A model generated the notes under the pieces. It worked only from the letters and a program-made list of their open reading frames with translations, did not search any database and had not been told where the DNA came from. Source: Sphingomonas panni (GTDB lineage Bacteria > Pseudomonadota > Alphaproteobacteria > Sphingomonadales > Sphingomonadaceae). Taken from it: a stretch of DNA of 64,000 nt. Positions 7,933 to 17,126 of the stretch are shown here, in pieces. The DNA is taken from the NCBI RefSeq assembly GCF_022664435.1, contig NZ_JAKREU010000007.1, positions 62,001 through 126,000 on the forward strand, written 5' to 3'. The position numbers and the translations under genes were made by a program. Position 1 is the first letter of the stretch. Every line of letters begins with the position of its first letter.

Positions 7933-8403
7933 ATGGCTTTCGATCGTATCGACCGGCAAATCCTCGCCCTGTTGCAGGAGGACGGACGGATGACGAACGT
8001 CGAATTGGCCGAACGCGTCGGGCTGACCGCCCCGCCTTGCCTGCGCCGCGTACGGGCGCTGGAAGAGGCCGGCGCGATCCGCGGCTATCATGCCGCGCTC
8101 GACCCCCGGCTGCTGGGCTTCACGATCACGGTCTTCGCGCTGGTCAGCCTGAAGAGCCAGGCGGGCAGCGACCTGGCCGCGTTCGAGGAGCATATCGCGA
8201 CGATCCCCGAGGTGCGCGAATGCCATATGCTGAACGGCGAGATCGACTTCATCCTGAAAATCGTCGCGGCGGACCTCGAATCCTTCCAGTCGATGCTGAC
8301 GACGCAGCTGATTACCGCGCCCAATGTGGCGAGCGTGAAGACGTCGCCGACGGTCCGCACGTCGAAGGCGTTGCCGGGGATTCCGGTTTCCGCCGGGGAG
8401 TGA
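7933..8403 (+). CDS. Lrp/AsnC family transcriptional regulator
   Basis: 156 residues: an N-terminal winged HTH (FDRIDRQILALLQEDGRMTN, then VELAERVGLTAPPCLRRVRA) and a C-terminal ligand-sensing RAM domain with RECHMLNGEIDFILKIVA. This is the feast/famine regulator family, which usually binds amino acids and acts as an octamer or similar assembly. It is divergent from the histidine kinase gene with about 180 nt between them, so it may regulate that promoter or its own. The effector is not predictable. Confidence 0.93.
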   Translation: MAFDRIDRQILALLQEDGRMTNVELAERVGLTAPPCLRRVRALEEAGAIRGYHAALDPRLLGFTITVFALVSLKSQAGSDLAAFEEHIATIPEVRECHMLNGEIDFILKIVAADLESFQSMLTTQLITAPNVASVKTSPTVRTSKALPGIPVSAGE

Positions 8404-8440
8404 TGGGGGGGACGCGTTGCCCTTCGCTACATTTCCTCAC

Positions 8441-9240
8441 TCCGTTTGCTTCGAGCGGAGGTTGAGCCTGTCGGGAAGGGGTTGCCCCAAACGGAGAGTT
8501 CTCGACGGACGCTTCTCGACAGGCTCGAAGCTGCTCGAACCGAACGGGGTGGTTGAGTGTGGGGATGAAGCTTTCCTCTCCCATCCTCCATATCAAACTC
8601 CGTTTGCTTCGAGCGCAGGTTCGAGCCTGTCGAGAACCGTAGTCGAGAAGGGACTGCCCCAAGCGAACGGGTTCTCGACGGGCGCTTCTCGACAAGCTCG
8701 AAGCTGCTCGAACCGAACGGGGGTGGTTGGATGTGGGCGTGTGGCTTTCCTTTCCCGTGCCCCATATCAAACCCCGTTTGCTTCGATCGAAGGGTCGAGC
8801 CTGCCGAGAACCGTAGTCGAGAAGGGACTGCCCCAAGCGAACGGGTTCTCGACGGGCGCTTCTCGACAGGCTCGAAGCTGCTCGAACCGAACGGGGTGGT
8901 TGAGTGTGGGGATGAAGCCTTCCTCTCCCATCCTCCATATCAAACTCCGTTTGCTTCGAGCGCAGGTTCGAGCCTGTCGAGAACCGTAGTCGAGAAGGGA
9001 CTGCCCCAAGCGAACGGGTTCTCGACGGGCGCTTCTCGACAAGCTCGAAGCTGCTCGAACCGAACGGGGGTGGTTGGATGTGGGCGTGTGGCTTTCCGTT
9101 CCCATCCCCATATCAAACTCCGTTTGCTTCGAGCGAAGGGGCGAGCCTGTCGAGAACCGTAGTCGAGAAGGGACTGCCCCAAGCGAACGGGTTCTCGACG
9201 GGCGCTTCTCGACAAGCTCGAAGCTGCTCGAACCGAACGG
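8441..9240. repeat. tandem array of five palindromic repeat units with alternating spacers
   Basis: Five units of about 107-125 nt start near 8441, 8599, 8773, 8946 and 9119. Each runs from CCGTTTGCTTCGA through TCGAGCCTGTCGAGAA and TTCTCGACAGGCTCGA-type inverted arms to TGCTCGAACCGAACGG. Spacers between units alternate between two types, one with GGTTGAGTGTGGGGATGAAG and one with GGTTGGATGTGGGCGTGTGG. The result is a higher-order period of about 346 nt. The first unit is diverged and shorter. No coding capacity is credible here: the open frames are repeats of the same peptide in every frame. Confidence 0.9.
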
Positions 9241-9260
9241 ATCTGGTGCGGCGGGTTGCC

Positions 9261-9299
9261 CGAAACGAAAACGGCCCGGACCATCGCTGGTCCGGGCCG
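9261..9299 (-). terminator. intrinsic terminator for the TPR gene
   Basis: A 12-bp perfect stem (CGGCCCGGACCA, loop TCGC) is followed on the minus strand by TTTTCGTTTCG. It lies about 20 nt after the TPR gene stop. Confidence 0.85.
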
Positions 9300-9321
9300 C
9301 TTCGCGTATTCGATTACCCGA

Positions 9322-10626
9322 TCAGTTGTTGCCGACCGCCGGGGTCGAGGCGACGATGCGGGGATTGTCGACGTAGAAGGTCCAGAAGCTGGCGATCTCG
9401 GCACGCGGGCCGCTCTTCGTGACCTTGGCCAGCGCCGCCTTCGCTTCCGCCGCCTGGCCGGCACGGGCATGGGCGATGCCGATGCGGGTGTTGGCCTCGT
9501 CGGCGTCGATCCCGCCCTTTTGCAGCGCGAGATTGTACAGCTCGACCGCCTTGGCATTGTTGCCGGTCGCCAGATAGACGTTGCCCGCCGCCAGCGCCGC
9601 ACGGCCGTTCGGGCCGGACTTTGCACGGGTTTCGAGCGCCGCTGCCGAACCGTCGGCCTTGATCTGGGTCTGGGCCGTCGTGCGGACGGTGTTGAAGATC
9701 GACGCCGAGGCCGGGATCTTGCCCGACGCGCGGCCTTCGTCGATCACCGCGACGGTTTCATAGGGCAGGCCGATGTCCTGCGTCGTCTGCGCATAGTCGC
9801 GATAGTCGTTCTGGTCGGCCAGCGACTTGGTGTCGCGCATCAGGCGCAGAATGTCGACGCGGGCCTGATTGCCAAGCGTCGCGCCCTTGTTGTCGGCGCG
9901 GTCGCGGAACAGCGCCAGCACGGTGCGCCAGTTCGCCTGGGTCGGATATTCGGCCAGCTTGCGGCGCGCCCACTGCCCCGCCTCGACCGGACGGTTCGAG
10001 CGATAGAGCTGCGAAATGGCGAGGTCGTACCACCCCGGCGGCACCGGCTGACCGGCGGCCTTGCGCGCGGCCATCACCTTTTCGAGGCTGGCGAGACCCT
10101 GATCGACCTGACCCTTCTGGATCGCGATGCTGGCGAGGCGCAGTTCGAGGTCGGGCTCGTTATAGCCGGCCTGCTTGGCGCGTTCGAAATTCTGCACCGC
10201 GACATCGGTCTGCTTGGTGTCGAGCGCGAGGACGCCGCGGTTGTAATAGAGACTGCCGCGCTCTTCCGGCTTCAGCTTCGGGCTGGCGAGCAGTTCGTCG
10301 ATCGCGGCGGCGAGTGCGGGGCGGTCGTTCTTCGCCTGCGCGTTCGACACCTTCAGCTGGGCGAGGAAATAGGCCTCGTCCTGGTTGCCGGCGGTCGCGG
10401 CAGCCTGCATCGCGGCGATCTGCTGATCGGCGACGGCGAAGTTCTTTGCCTTGATCGCGGCGTCGGCGGCGAGCGCGGCGGTACGGAACGCTTCGCCGAC
10501 CTGAATCTGCGGTGCGGCGGGCGCTTCGTCCTTCTTCTTGCGCTGGGCATCGGCCGGCGCGGCGACGGCCAGGGTCGCACCCATGCCGAGCAGGGCAGCC
10601 AGGGCAGCCTTGGAAACGAACGTCAT
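9322..10626 (-). CDS. exported tetratricopeptide-repeat protein
   Basis: 434 residues starting MTFVSKAALAALLGMGATLA, a clear signal peptide with likely cleavage after PADA. The mature part is Ala-rich and helical with TPR-like units (for example YYNRGVLALDTKQTDVAVQN, ELRLASIAIQKGQVDQGLAS and NVYLATGNNAKAVELYNLAL), so it is probably a periplasmic scaffold. The open frame continues far upstream, but the start at 10626 is fixed by the signal peptide. It is divergent from yaaA and has its own terminator. Partner proteins cannot be inferred. Confidence 0.85.
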   Translation of the reverse strand: MTFVSKAALAALLGMGATLAVAAPADAQRKKKDEAPAAPQIQVGEAFRTAALAADAAIKAKNFAVADQQIAAMQAAATAGNQDEAYFLAQLKVSNAQAKNDRPALAAAIDELLASPKLKPEERGSLYYNRGVLALDTKQTDVAVQNFERAKQAGYNEPDLELRLASIAIQKGQVDQGLASLEKVMAARKAAGQPVPPGWYDLAISQLYRSNRPVEAGQWARRKLAEYPTQANWRTVLALFRDRADNKGATLGNQARVDILRLMRDTKSLADQNDYRDYAQTTQDIGLPYETVAVIDEGRASGKIPASASIFNTVRTTAQTQIKADGSAAALETRAKSGPNGRAALAAGNVYLATGNNAKAVELYNLALQKGGIDADEANTRIGIAHARAGQAAEAKAALAKVTKSGPRAEIASFWTFYVDNPRIVASTPAVGNN

Positions 10627-10890
10627 GCCGTGATTTCTCCCGAAAACTGATGCTGGACGTGAGCGCCCGGCAGGCGCGGCCCATCTAGGTCGAACCATGC
10701 GTCCGCACAAGCGCGGCCACGTAACGTTGCATTGCCGGACGAGCGCTGAACGCGCGTTGAACGGTTCGGGTCCCTTTGGGCGATCCGGCAGGACCGGATC
10801 GAGGCGGCACCGGGCCGGTGCCGCGTCCGCGCAAGCGGGCCAAACGAACCCCCTTTGACGTGTCCGGTTCGGGCCGATAGGCGGCGGGCG

Positions 10891-11643
10891 ATGATCGCGA
10901 TCCTGTCCCCCGCCAAGACGCTCGACTATGCGAGCACGCTGCCCGACCTGACGTGGAGCGCGCCGCGCTTTCCCGACGAATCCGGGCAGATCGCGCGCGG
11001 TGCGGCGCGGCTGGGCGCGGCGAAGCTGGCCAGCCTGATGCGGATTTCGCCCAAGCTCGCCGAGTTGAATGCCGGGCGGTATCGCGACTTTGCGGATGCG
11101 GAGGAGCGGCCGGCACTGCTGGCGTTCGCGGGCGACGTCTATGCCGGATTCGACGCGAAGTCGCTGGAGGTCGCGCAGTTCGATTTCGCGCAGGACCATG
11201 TCCGCATCCTGTCGGGGCTGTACGGGCTGCTGCGGCCGCTGGATGCGATTCGGCCCTATCGGCTGGAGATGGGCACGCGCTGGGCGCCGGGGCGGGCCAA
11301 GGACCTCTATGCGTTCTGGGGAGACCGGATCGCGGCGTTGCTGGCGGAGGATGTACGAGCGAGCGGGTCGGACGTCGTGCTGAACCTTGCCAGCCAGGAA
11401 TATTGGCACGCGGTGGCGGGCAAGCTGCCGGGCGATGTGCGGGTGATCGAGGTCGATTTCCGTGAGAACGGGCCGGACGGCCCACGCTTCGTCAGCTTCC
11501 ACGCCAAGCGCGCGCGGGGGATGATGGCGCGGTGGATGTGCGAGCACCGGGTGACCGATGTGGCGGCGATGCAGGGGTTCGACAGCGACGGCTATCGGTT
11601 CGCGGGGGCCGAAGGGGATCGGTGGATGTTCGTTCGGGGGTGA
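10891..11643 (+). CDS. yaaA: peroxide stress protein YaaA (UPF0246)
   Basis: 250 residues with the family start MIAILSPAKTLDYAS and the conserved blocks FAGDVYAGFDA, ILSGLYGLLRPLD, PYRLEMGTRW and LNLASQEYWHAV. In E. coli YaaA limits hydrogen-peroxide damage by lowering free iron; this role is carried over from the family. I chose the ATG at 10891 because the family consensus starts there; the open frame extends 12 codons further up. A stand-alone gene. Confidence 0.95.
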   Translation: MIAILSPAKTLDYASTLPDLTWSAPRFPDESGQIARGAARLGAAKLASLMRISPKLAELNAGRYRDFADAEERPALLAFAGDVYAGFDAKSLEVAQFDFAQDHVRILSGLYGLLRPLDAIRPYRLEMGTRWAPGRAKDLYAFWGDRIAALLAEDVRASGSDVVLNLASQEYWHAVAGKLPGDVRVIEVDFRENGPDGPRFVSFHAKRARGMMARWMCEHRVTDVAAMQGFDSDGYRFAGAEGDRWMFVRG

Positions 11644-11676
11644 AGGGGGTTTCGATCCCTTTCCGTTTCCAACCAG

Positions 11677-11799
11677 ACCCGTTTAGTTCGAGCAGCTTCG
11701 AGCCTGTCGAGAAGCGTCTGTCGAGAACGCCACGTTCGGGGCAACCCCTTCTCGACTTCGGTTCTCGACAGGCTCGAACCTCCGCTCGAAGCAAACGGG
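11677..11799. repeat. inverted copy of the 8.4-9.2 kb array unit
   Basis: It contains TTCGAGCCTGTCGAGAAGCG and TTCTCGACAGGCTCGAACC and ends CGCTCGAAGCAAACGGG. It is the same family as the 8441-9240 array in opposite orientation, lying between yaaA and two small membrane-protein genes. Confidence 0.85.
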
Positions 11800-11830
11800 C
11801 CGGTCGGGGGGAAGGTTGAGGCGGTCCTGC

Positions 11831-12019
11831 TCAGGAAAACACCGCGATGATCCCGGCGATCACCGACGACCCCGCCAGCGGGCCGACGAACATCACCAGC
11901 AGGAACAGCCCGATGCTACCGAGCATCACCCGCTCCTGAGGCCGGGTCAGGCGCGCGGGCGGTCGGGGCGGTTCATAGCCGTCGGGCGGCGGGGGCCAGG
12001 CGTTGGCGTCATAGAACAT
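11831..12019 (-). CDS. small membrane protein
   Basis: 62 residues: a Pro-rich cytoplasmic start (NAWPPPPDGYEPPRPPARLT), then a hydrophobic C-terminal half, SIGLFLLVMFVGPLAGSSVI and on, that could span once or form a hairpin. ATG at 12019. It overlaps the 3' end of the next small gene upstream (12009-12215) by 11 nt, suggesting a two-gene unit. No family recognised. Confidence 0.6.
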   Translation of the reverse strand: MFYDANAWPPPPDGYEPPRPPARLTRPQERVMLGSIGLFLLVMFVGPLAGSSVIAGIIAVFS

Positions 12020-12215
12020 CGCGCTTCTCCCGATCCCGAACGGGCAATCGCGCAGCGACGACGATCGCCGCGCTCGACAACAGGATCGACGATACCAGCG
12101 CACCGATCGACAGCAAACCCGCGGGCGTGACGTCGACTCCTGCCCTTAGGCGCAGCTTGCGTCCGGCGCGGAGCGTCAGGCGGGCGGATTGCGGCTGGTG
12201 AAACGGCTGGGGCAT
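12009..12215 (-). CDS. small membrane protein
   Basis: 68 residues with a basic first half (RLTLRAGRKLRLRAG) and one hydrophobic segment (LLSIGALVSSILLSSAAIVV). It overlaps and precedes the 62-residue membrane protein gene. Together they look like a small envelope operon of unknown role; the overlap is the main argument that both are real. Confidence 0.55.
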   Translation of the reverse strand: MPQPFHQPQSARLTLRAGRKLRLRAGVDVTPAGLLSIGALVSSILLSSAAIVVAARLPVRDREKRDVL

Positions 12216-12254
12216 CCGGCGACAACGCAGCGGGTCGCTTCGCTATCCCCGGAC

Positions 12255-12287
12255 GGAAAAGGCGCCCCCGGTACGTGCCGGGGGCGC
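12255..12287 (-). terminator. intrinsic terminator of pckA
   Basis: Perfect 10-bp stem GCGCCCCCGG/CCGGGGGCGC, with CCTTTTCC following on the minus strand just after the pckA stop. Confidence 0.8.
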
Positions 12288-12300
12288 TCCCTCTCCTGAC

Positions 12301-13908
12301 TCAGGCCGGTTCGGCGACGCGGGGGGCGGCATCGCGCACCCCGGCGTCGACCGCATCGGCGAACTGCGCGAAATTGGCGGTGAACAGGTCGACCAGCTTG
12401 GTGGCGGTACGGTCATAGGCTTCGCCGTCTGCCCAGGTGCTGCGCGGGTCGAGGATCGCGGCGTCGACGCCCGGCACCGCCACCGGCACCTGGAACCCGA
12501 AATAGGGGTCGGTGCGGAATTCGGCATCGTTCAACGATCCGTCGAGCGCGGCGTTGAGCAGGGCGCGCGTCGCCTTGATCGGCATCCGGCGCCCCTCGCC
12601 ATATTGGCCGCCGGTCCAGCCGGTATTGACCAGCCAGCACGCGACATTGCCCTTCGCAATCCGCTCCTTCAGCAGGTTGCCATAGACCGAAGGGTGGCGC
12701 GGCATGAACGGCGCGCCGAAACAGGTCGAGAAGACCGGCTCCGGCTCGGTCACGCCGATCTCGGTCCCGGCCACCTTCGACGTATAGCCCGACAGGAAGT
12801 GGTACATCGCCTGATCGGGCGTCAGCCGCGCGATCGGGGGTAGGATGCCGAAGGCGTCGGCGGTCAGCATCACGACGTTGCTCGGCACCGGCCCCATATT
12901 GTCGGCCGAGGCATTGGGGATGAAGTCGATCGGATAGGCCGCGCGCGAATTTTCGGCGAGGCTGGGATCGTCGAGGTCGAGGACGCGGCTATCCGGGTCC
13001 ATCACGACATTTTCGAGGACCGTGCCGAAGCGCTTGGTCGTCGCGAAGATTTCCGGCTCGGCCTCTGCCGACAGGCGGATCATCTTGGCATAGCAGCCGC
13101 CTTCGAAATTGAAGACCGCCGTGTCGGACCAGCCATGTTCGTCGTCGCCGATCAGCGTGCGGCTGGCATCGGCCGACAGGGTCGTCTTGCCGGTGCCCGA
13201 CAGGCCGAAGAACACCGCCGTATCGCCCTTCGGCCCGATATTGGCCGAGCAGTGCATCGGCATGGTGCCGGTTTCGGGCAACAGGAAGTTCAGCAGGCCG
13301 AACACCGACTTCTTCATTTCGCCGGCATATTGCGTGCCGCCGATCAGGATGAGCTTTTCAGTCATGCTGACGGCGATCACCGTCTCGCTGCGGCAGCCAT
13401 GGCGCGTCGGATCGGCGCGGAAGTTCGGCAGGTCGATGATGGTGAAGTCGGGGACGAAGCCCGCCAGATCGGCGTTCTCAGGGCGGACCAGCATCGTGCG
13501 GATGAAGAGGTTGTGCCATGCCAGCGTGTTGATGACGCGCACCTTCACCCGGTGTTCGGGCTGCGATCCGCCGAACAGGTCCTGCACGAACAGGTTCGGT
13601 TCGTTGACCAGTTCGGCGAGGAAATCGGCCTTCAGCGTGGCGAAATGCGCCGGGTCCATCGCGCGGTTGGTCTTGCCCCACCACACGGTGTCCTCGGTAA
13701 TCGCGTCGCGGACCATGAACTTGTCCTGCGGGCTGCGGCCGGTGTGGCGACCGGTCGTGACGACCAGCGGGCCGTCCTTGGCCAGCCGCCCCTCCCCACG
13801 CGCGACCGCCAGTTCGACCAGCTGCGGCGTGCGCAGGTTCCAATGCACCTCCGCGCCGGTTTCGATACCCATTGCCGACAGGTCGTGTTCGGGCGTGACG
13901 ATCGCCAT
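12301..13908 (-). CDS. pckA: phosphoenolpyruvate carboxykinase (ATP)
   Basis: Converts oxaloacetate and ATP to PEP and CO2, the first committed step of gluconeogenesis. 535 residues from the ATG at 13908, which has a GGGAG ribosome site 9 nt upstream. The kinase P-loop [15 protein letters not shown] and the metal/nucleotide block [10 protein letters not shown] identify the ATP-type enzyme; [11 protein letters not shown] is the substrate-side motif. In alphaproteobacteria pckA typically sits divergent to chvI, as here, and is under ChvG/ChvI or carbon control in several species. Confidence 0.97.
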   Translation of the reverse strand: MAIVTPEHDLSAMGIETGAEVHWNLRTPQLVELAVARGEGRLAKDGPLVVTTGRHTGRSPQDKFMVRDAITEDTVWWGKTNRAMDPAHFATLKADFLAELVNEPNLFVQDLFGGSQPEHRVKVRVINTLAWHNLFIRTMLVRPENADLAGFVPDFTIIDLPNFRADPTRHGCRSETVIAVSMTEKLILIGGTQYAGEMKKSVFGLLNFLLPETGTMPMHCSANIGPKGDTAVFFGLSGTGKTTLSADASRTLIGDDEHGWSDTAVFNFEGGCYAKMIRLSAEAEPEIFATTKRFGTVLENVVMDPDSRVLDLDDPSLAENSRAAYPIDFIPNASADNMGPVPSNVVMLTADAFGILPPIARLTPDQAMYHFLSGYTSKVAGTEIGVTEPEPVFSTCFGAPFMPRHPSVYGNLLKERIAKGNVACWLVNTGWTGGQYGEGRRMPIKATRALLNAALDGSLNDAEFRTDPYFGFQVPVAVPGVDAAILDPRSTWADGEAYDRTATKLVDLFTANFAQFADAVDAGVRDAAPRVAEPA

Positions 13909-14258
13909 GGCTATATTCTCCCTCGAATCCCGACTCGCGGACGGTGGTTCCGCCTCGCGATTTCCCGTTCGTGTAAGCGGCACGACCCGCGCCGTCAAAC
14001 ACGTTAAACAACATTATCGCCGACATGTTTTCCGCCTGCGCCCAATGGGTTAAGCTGATAATTATATGATATATGGGTCGCTCGTCGTCCTGGGCCGGAC
14101 CAGGGAAGACGAAGAAGCGGGACCCCCGATCAAGTCCGCGGTGACGATTGGTCGGGTGTCCCGCGTCAGAACGAATGTCGCCCGCCCCCGGCGCGGACCA
14201 TTGAGCGCAAGCGCCGTTTCCCCTAGTCGTGGGCGGTGATGCAGATGGACCTTGAGGC
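13909..14258. promoter_or_regulatory. pckA-chvI intergenic region
   Basis: 350 nt without a gene. It must contain the divergent promoters of pckA and chvI. An AT-rich stretch, TAATTATATGATATATGGG, lies near 14060 and a degraded REP-type arm near 14109-14145 (GCGGGACCCCCGATCAAG). No operator could be assigned. Confidence 0.4.
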
Positions 14259-14969
14259 ATGACCGCGACGATTGCGCTGGTCGATGACGACCGTAACATC
14301 CTGACGTCGGTGTCGATCGCGCTGCAGACCGAAGGCTTCGTCACGCGGGTCTATTCGGACGGCGAGGTCGCGTTGAAGGCTTTTGCCGAGAATCCGCCCG
14401 ACCTGGCGGTGCTCGACATCAAGATGCCGCGAATGGACGGTCTCGAACTGCTGCGGCGGTTGCGGGAGAAGAGCCGGTTGCCGGTGATCTTCCTGACCAG
14501 CAAGGACGACGAGCTGGACGAGGCGCTGGGCCTCGCGATGGGCGCGGACGACTATATCGCCAAGCCGTTTTCGCAGCGGCTGCTGATCGCGCGCATCCGC
14601 GCCATCCTGCGCCGCGCCGAACCGCCCCAGCCGGGCGAGCCGGGCAGCGCCGAGGGCGGTGCGCAGGCGGTGCTGGAACGCGGACGCCTCGCCATGGACC
14701 CGGCGCGGCACAAGGTGACGTGGAACGGCGAGAATGTCGTGCTGACCGTGACCGAGTTCCTGATCCTCGAAACGCTCGCCAGCCGCCCCGGCATCGTCAA
14801 GACGCGCAACCAGTTGATGGACGCCGCCTATCAGGACGACATCTATGTCGACGACCGCACGATCGACAGCCATATCAAGCGGTTGCGCCGCAAGTTCCGG
14901 CAGGTCGACAAGGATTTCGACGCGATCGAGACGCTGTATGGCGCGGGGTACCGGTTCGCGGACGAATAG
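14259..14969 (+). CDS. chvI: response regulator ChvI
   Basis: OmpR-type response regulator of the alphaproteobacterial ChvG/ChvI system, which responds to acid or envelope stress. 236 residues: a receiver domain with acidic pocket VDDDRN, phospho-acceptor D53 in [11 protein letters not shown], and the [20 protein letters not shown] and KPF motifs; then a winged-helix DNA-binding domain with [20 protein letters not shown] and [18 protein letters not shown]. It is separated from chvG by a palindromic repeat but is probably in the same operon. Confidence 0.95.
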   Translation: MTATIALVDDDRNILTSVSIALQTEGFVTRVYSDGEVALKAFAENPPDLAVLDIKMPRMDGLELLRRLREKSRLPVIFLTSKDDELDEALGLAMGADDYIAKPFSQRLLIARIRAILRRAEPPQPGEPGSAEGGAQAVLERGRLAMDPARHKVTWNGENVVLTVTEFLILETLASRPGIVKTRNQLMDAAYQDDIYVDDRTIDSHIKRLRRKFRQVDKDFDAIETLYGAGYRFADE

Positions 14970-15020
14970 GGTGGCTGAGGACGGTCGGCATTCGGTCCGG
15001 CGGGCAGGTAAAACGGTATC

Positions 15021-15111
15021 GTACCCCGGCGAAGGCCGGGGTCCAGTTGGGGAACGTCGGTGATGGGATCGCTACGTGCCGTAACTGGACCCCGGCCTTC
15101 GCCGGGGTACG
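15021..15111. repeat. two-armed palindromic repeat between chvI and chvG
   Basis: Starts GTACCCCGGCGAAGGCCGGG and ends with its reverse complement, with inner CCAGTTG/CAACTGG-type arms. Nearly identical ends to the repeat at 24060-24149. In RNA it would form a long hairpin between two co-oriented genes. Confidence 0.9.
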
Positions 15112-15129
15112 GCATGGGCAAATGCAGGG

Positions 15130-16707
15130 ATGGCAATGCCCCCCGCTGACATCCCCGAGGACCCGCCCGCCGACGAAGGTGCCCTCTCGCTCCGCTGGTC
15201 CGGGCGGGTGTCGCTGACACCGCGCATCCTGTTCGTGAACATCTTTGCGCTCGCGCTGCTGGCGGGCGGGTTCTTCTATCTCGACAGCTATCGCGCGCGG
15301 ATCGTCGACGGGCGGGTGGCGCAGGCGGAGCGCGAGGTGCGGCTGATCGCCGAGGCGCTGTCGCTGCTGCCCCCCGACGACCGCACCGACGAGATGGTCA
15401 ATTTCGCGCGCAAGTCGGGGCTGCGCCTGCGCATCTACGACCGGCGCGGGCGGCTGGTCGCCGACAGCCGCCAACTGGGCGTGCGCAATTTCCAGCTGGT
15501 CGACCCCGACAAGGACGGGTGGCAGCAGGATGCCGCGCGCGCGCTCGACGCCGGGATCGACACGGTGGTCGGCAACGAACGCGACCCGCTATACCGCGAA
15601 CGTGCGCCCGGACGGGGCCTGCGCTGGCCCGATGTGGTGACGGTGCGCACCACCGGCGCGACCGCCGCGACGGTGTGGCGCGCGCCGGACCGGACGCCGG
15701 TGGTCACCGCCGCAGCGCCGCTGCCCGAGGACCGGGTGCTGATGGCGACGGTCAATGCACGCGACATCACCTCGACCGTGCGCACCGAACGCGCGCGGCT
15801 GAGCCTGGTGCTGGCGGTCGCGTTCCTGCTGTCGGTGCTGCTGTCGTTGTTCCTTGCGCGCACCATCGTCCGGCCGATGCGGATGCTGGCGCGCGCCGCG
15901 ATCCGGGTGCGCCTCGGCCGCGCGCGCGAGGTCGTCGTGCCGCGCCTGCCCAGCCGCCGCGACGAGATCGGGATGCTGGCGCGTGCGCTATCGGACATGA
16001 CCAGTACGCTGCGCAGCCGGATCGATGCGACCGAGGCGTTCGCTGCCGACGTGACGCACGAGCTGAAGAACCCGCTCGCCTCGCTGCGGTCCGCCGTCGA
16101 CGGACTGGGCGCGGTCAGGGACCCGGCGTTGCAGGCGCAGCTGCTGGCGATCGTGCAGGACGATGTCCACCGGCTCGACCGGCTGATTACCGATATTTCC
16201 GACGCGTCGCGGCTGGATGCGCAGCTGGCGCGGGCGAAGTTCGAGAGCGTCGACCTGGTCGCGCTGATCGGCGCGCTGGTCGCCTATCGCAACGATCGTG
16301 GCGTGGAGCGCGGCGTCATGCTGCGCTTCGAGCCGGACGAGCCGTTGGTGGTCAGCGGCGAAGGCGCGCGGCTGGAGCGGGTGTTCGCCAACCTGATCGA
16401 CAATGCCATCTCCTTCTCGCCACCCGGCGGCACGGTGCGGATCGCCGGGACCAACGATGGCGACCTGGTCGAGATCGAGGTGGTCGATGACGGCCCCGGC
16501 GTGCCCCCGGAACAACGCGAGGCGGTGTTCCGCCGGTTCCATTCGGTGCGACCGGGCGATGAGGCTTTCGGACGACATTCGGGCCTTGGCCTTGCCATCG
16601 CGCGGACCATCGTCGAAGGGCATGGCGGTATGATCGCCGCCGAATCACGCAGGGACCAACGCGAAGGCGCCCGCTTCGTCGTGCAGCTGCCGGTGGCCGG
16701 CGCATGA
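15130..16707 (+). CDS. chvG: sensor histidine kinase ChvG
   Basis: Membrane sensor kinase partner of ChvI. 525 residues: cytoplasmic start, membrane span (about 34-53, ILFVNIFALALLAGGFFYL), periplasmic sensing domain, second span (about 220-240, LSLVLAVAFLLSVLLSLFLA), HAMP, H-box FAADVTHELKNPLASLRS and HATPase motifs NLIDNAISFSPPGG, DDGPGVP and GLGLAIARTIVEGHGG. An ATG two codons downstream is equally possible. Its stop overlaps hprK by 4 nt (ATGA). Confidence 0.95.
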   Translation: MAMPPADIPEDPPADEGALSLRWSGRVSLTPRILFVNIFALALLAGGFFYLDSYRARIVDGRVAQAEREVRLIAEALSLLPPDDRTDEMVNFARKSGLRLRIYDRRGRLVADSRQLGVRNFQLVDPDKDGWQQDAARALDAGIDTVVGNERDPLYRERAPGRGLRWPDVVTVRTTGATAATVWRAPDRTPVVTAAAPLPEDRVLMATVNARDITSTVRTERARLSLVLAVAFLLSVLLSLFLARTIVRPMRMLARAAIRVRLGRAREVVVPRLPSRRDEIGMLARALSDMTSTLRSRIDATEAFAADVTHELKNPLASLRSAVDGLGAVRDPALQAQLLAIVQDDVHRLDRLITDISDASRLDAQLARAKFESVDLVALIGALVAYRNDRGVERGVMLRFEPDEPLVVSGEGARLERVFANLIDNAISFSPPGGTVRIAGTNDGDLVEIEVVDDGPGVPPEQREAVFRRFHSVRPGDEAFGRHSGLGLAIARTIVEGHGGMIAAESRRDQREGARFVVQLPVAGA

Positions 16708-17126
16708 GCGACGACCCTCCGCAACCCGTCCATGCCTCGTGCGTCGCGATCGGCGGGCGGGGCGTGCTGATCGCCGGGCCGTCGGGGGCAGGCAAATCCG
16801 ACCTGACGCTGCGGCTGATCGATGCGGGGGCGATGCTGGTCAGCGACGACTATACCGTGCTGACCGCCCGCGACGGCGTGCTCCGTGCAGCGCCGCCCGC
16901 GACCATTGCCGGGCGGATCGAGGTGCGCGGTATCGGCATCGTCGAACGCCCCTTCACCCGCGACGTACCCGTCGCGCTGTGGGTCGAGGCCGGCACGCCC
17001 GAGCGGATGCCCGAGGCGATGACCCATGTCGTCGCGGGCATCGCCCTGCCCGCCTATACGCTCGCCTTGCTGGAGGCATCGGCCCCGGCCCGTATCCACC
17101 TCATGCTCGACAGGATCGCCCGATAA
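16704..17126 (+). CDS. hprK: HPr kinase/phosphorylase, short alphaproteobacterial form
   Basis: Phosphorylates HPr on its regulatory serine. Only 140 residues: the kinase core without the N-terminal domain of the Firmicutes enzyme, as is usual in alphaproteobacteria. P-loop GPSGAGKSDLTLRL (residues 25-38), then LVSDDYTVL and IEVRGIGIVERPF, the HprK signature. It is coupled to chvG upstream and shares one nucleotide with rapZ (TAATG). With HPr three genes downstream, it forms a regulatory PTS branch not obviously devoted to sugar uptake. Confidence 0.93.
   Translation: MSDDPPQPVHASCVAIGGRGVLIAGPSGAGKSDLTLRLIDAGAMLVSDDYTVLTARDGVLRAAPPATIAGRIEVRGIGIVERPFTRDVPVALWVEAGTPERMPEAMTHVVAGIALPAYTLALLEASAPARIHLMLDRIAR

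Noticed and set aside
8441..9240. CRISPR array
   Set aside because: The units are about 120 nt palindromes, spacers are of only two types repeated, and no cas gene is near.
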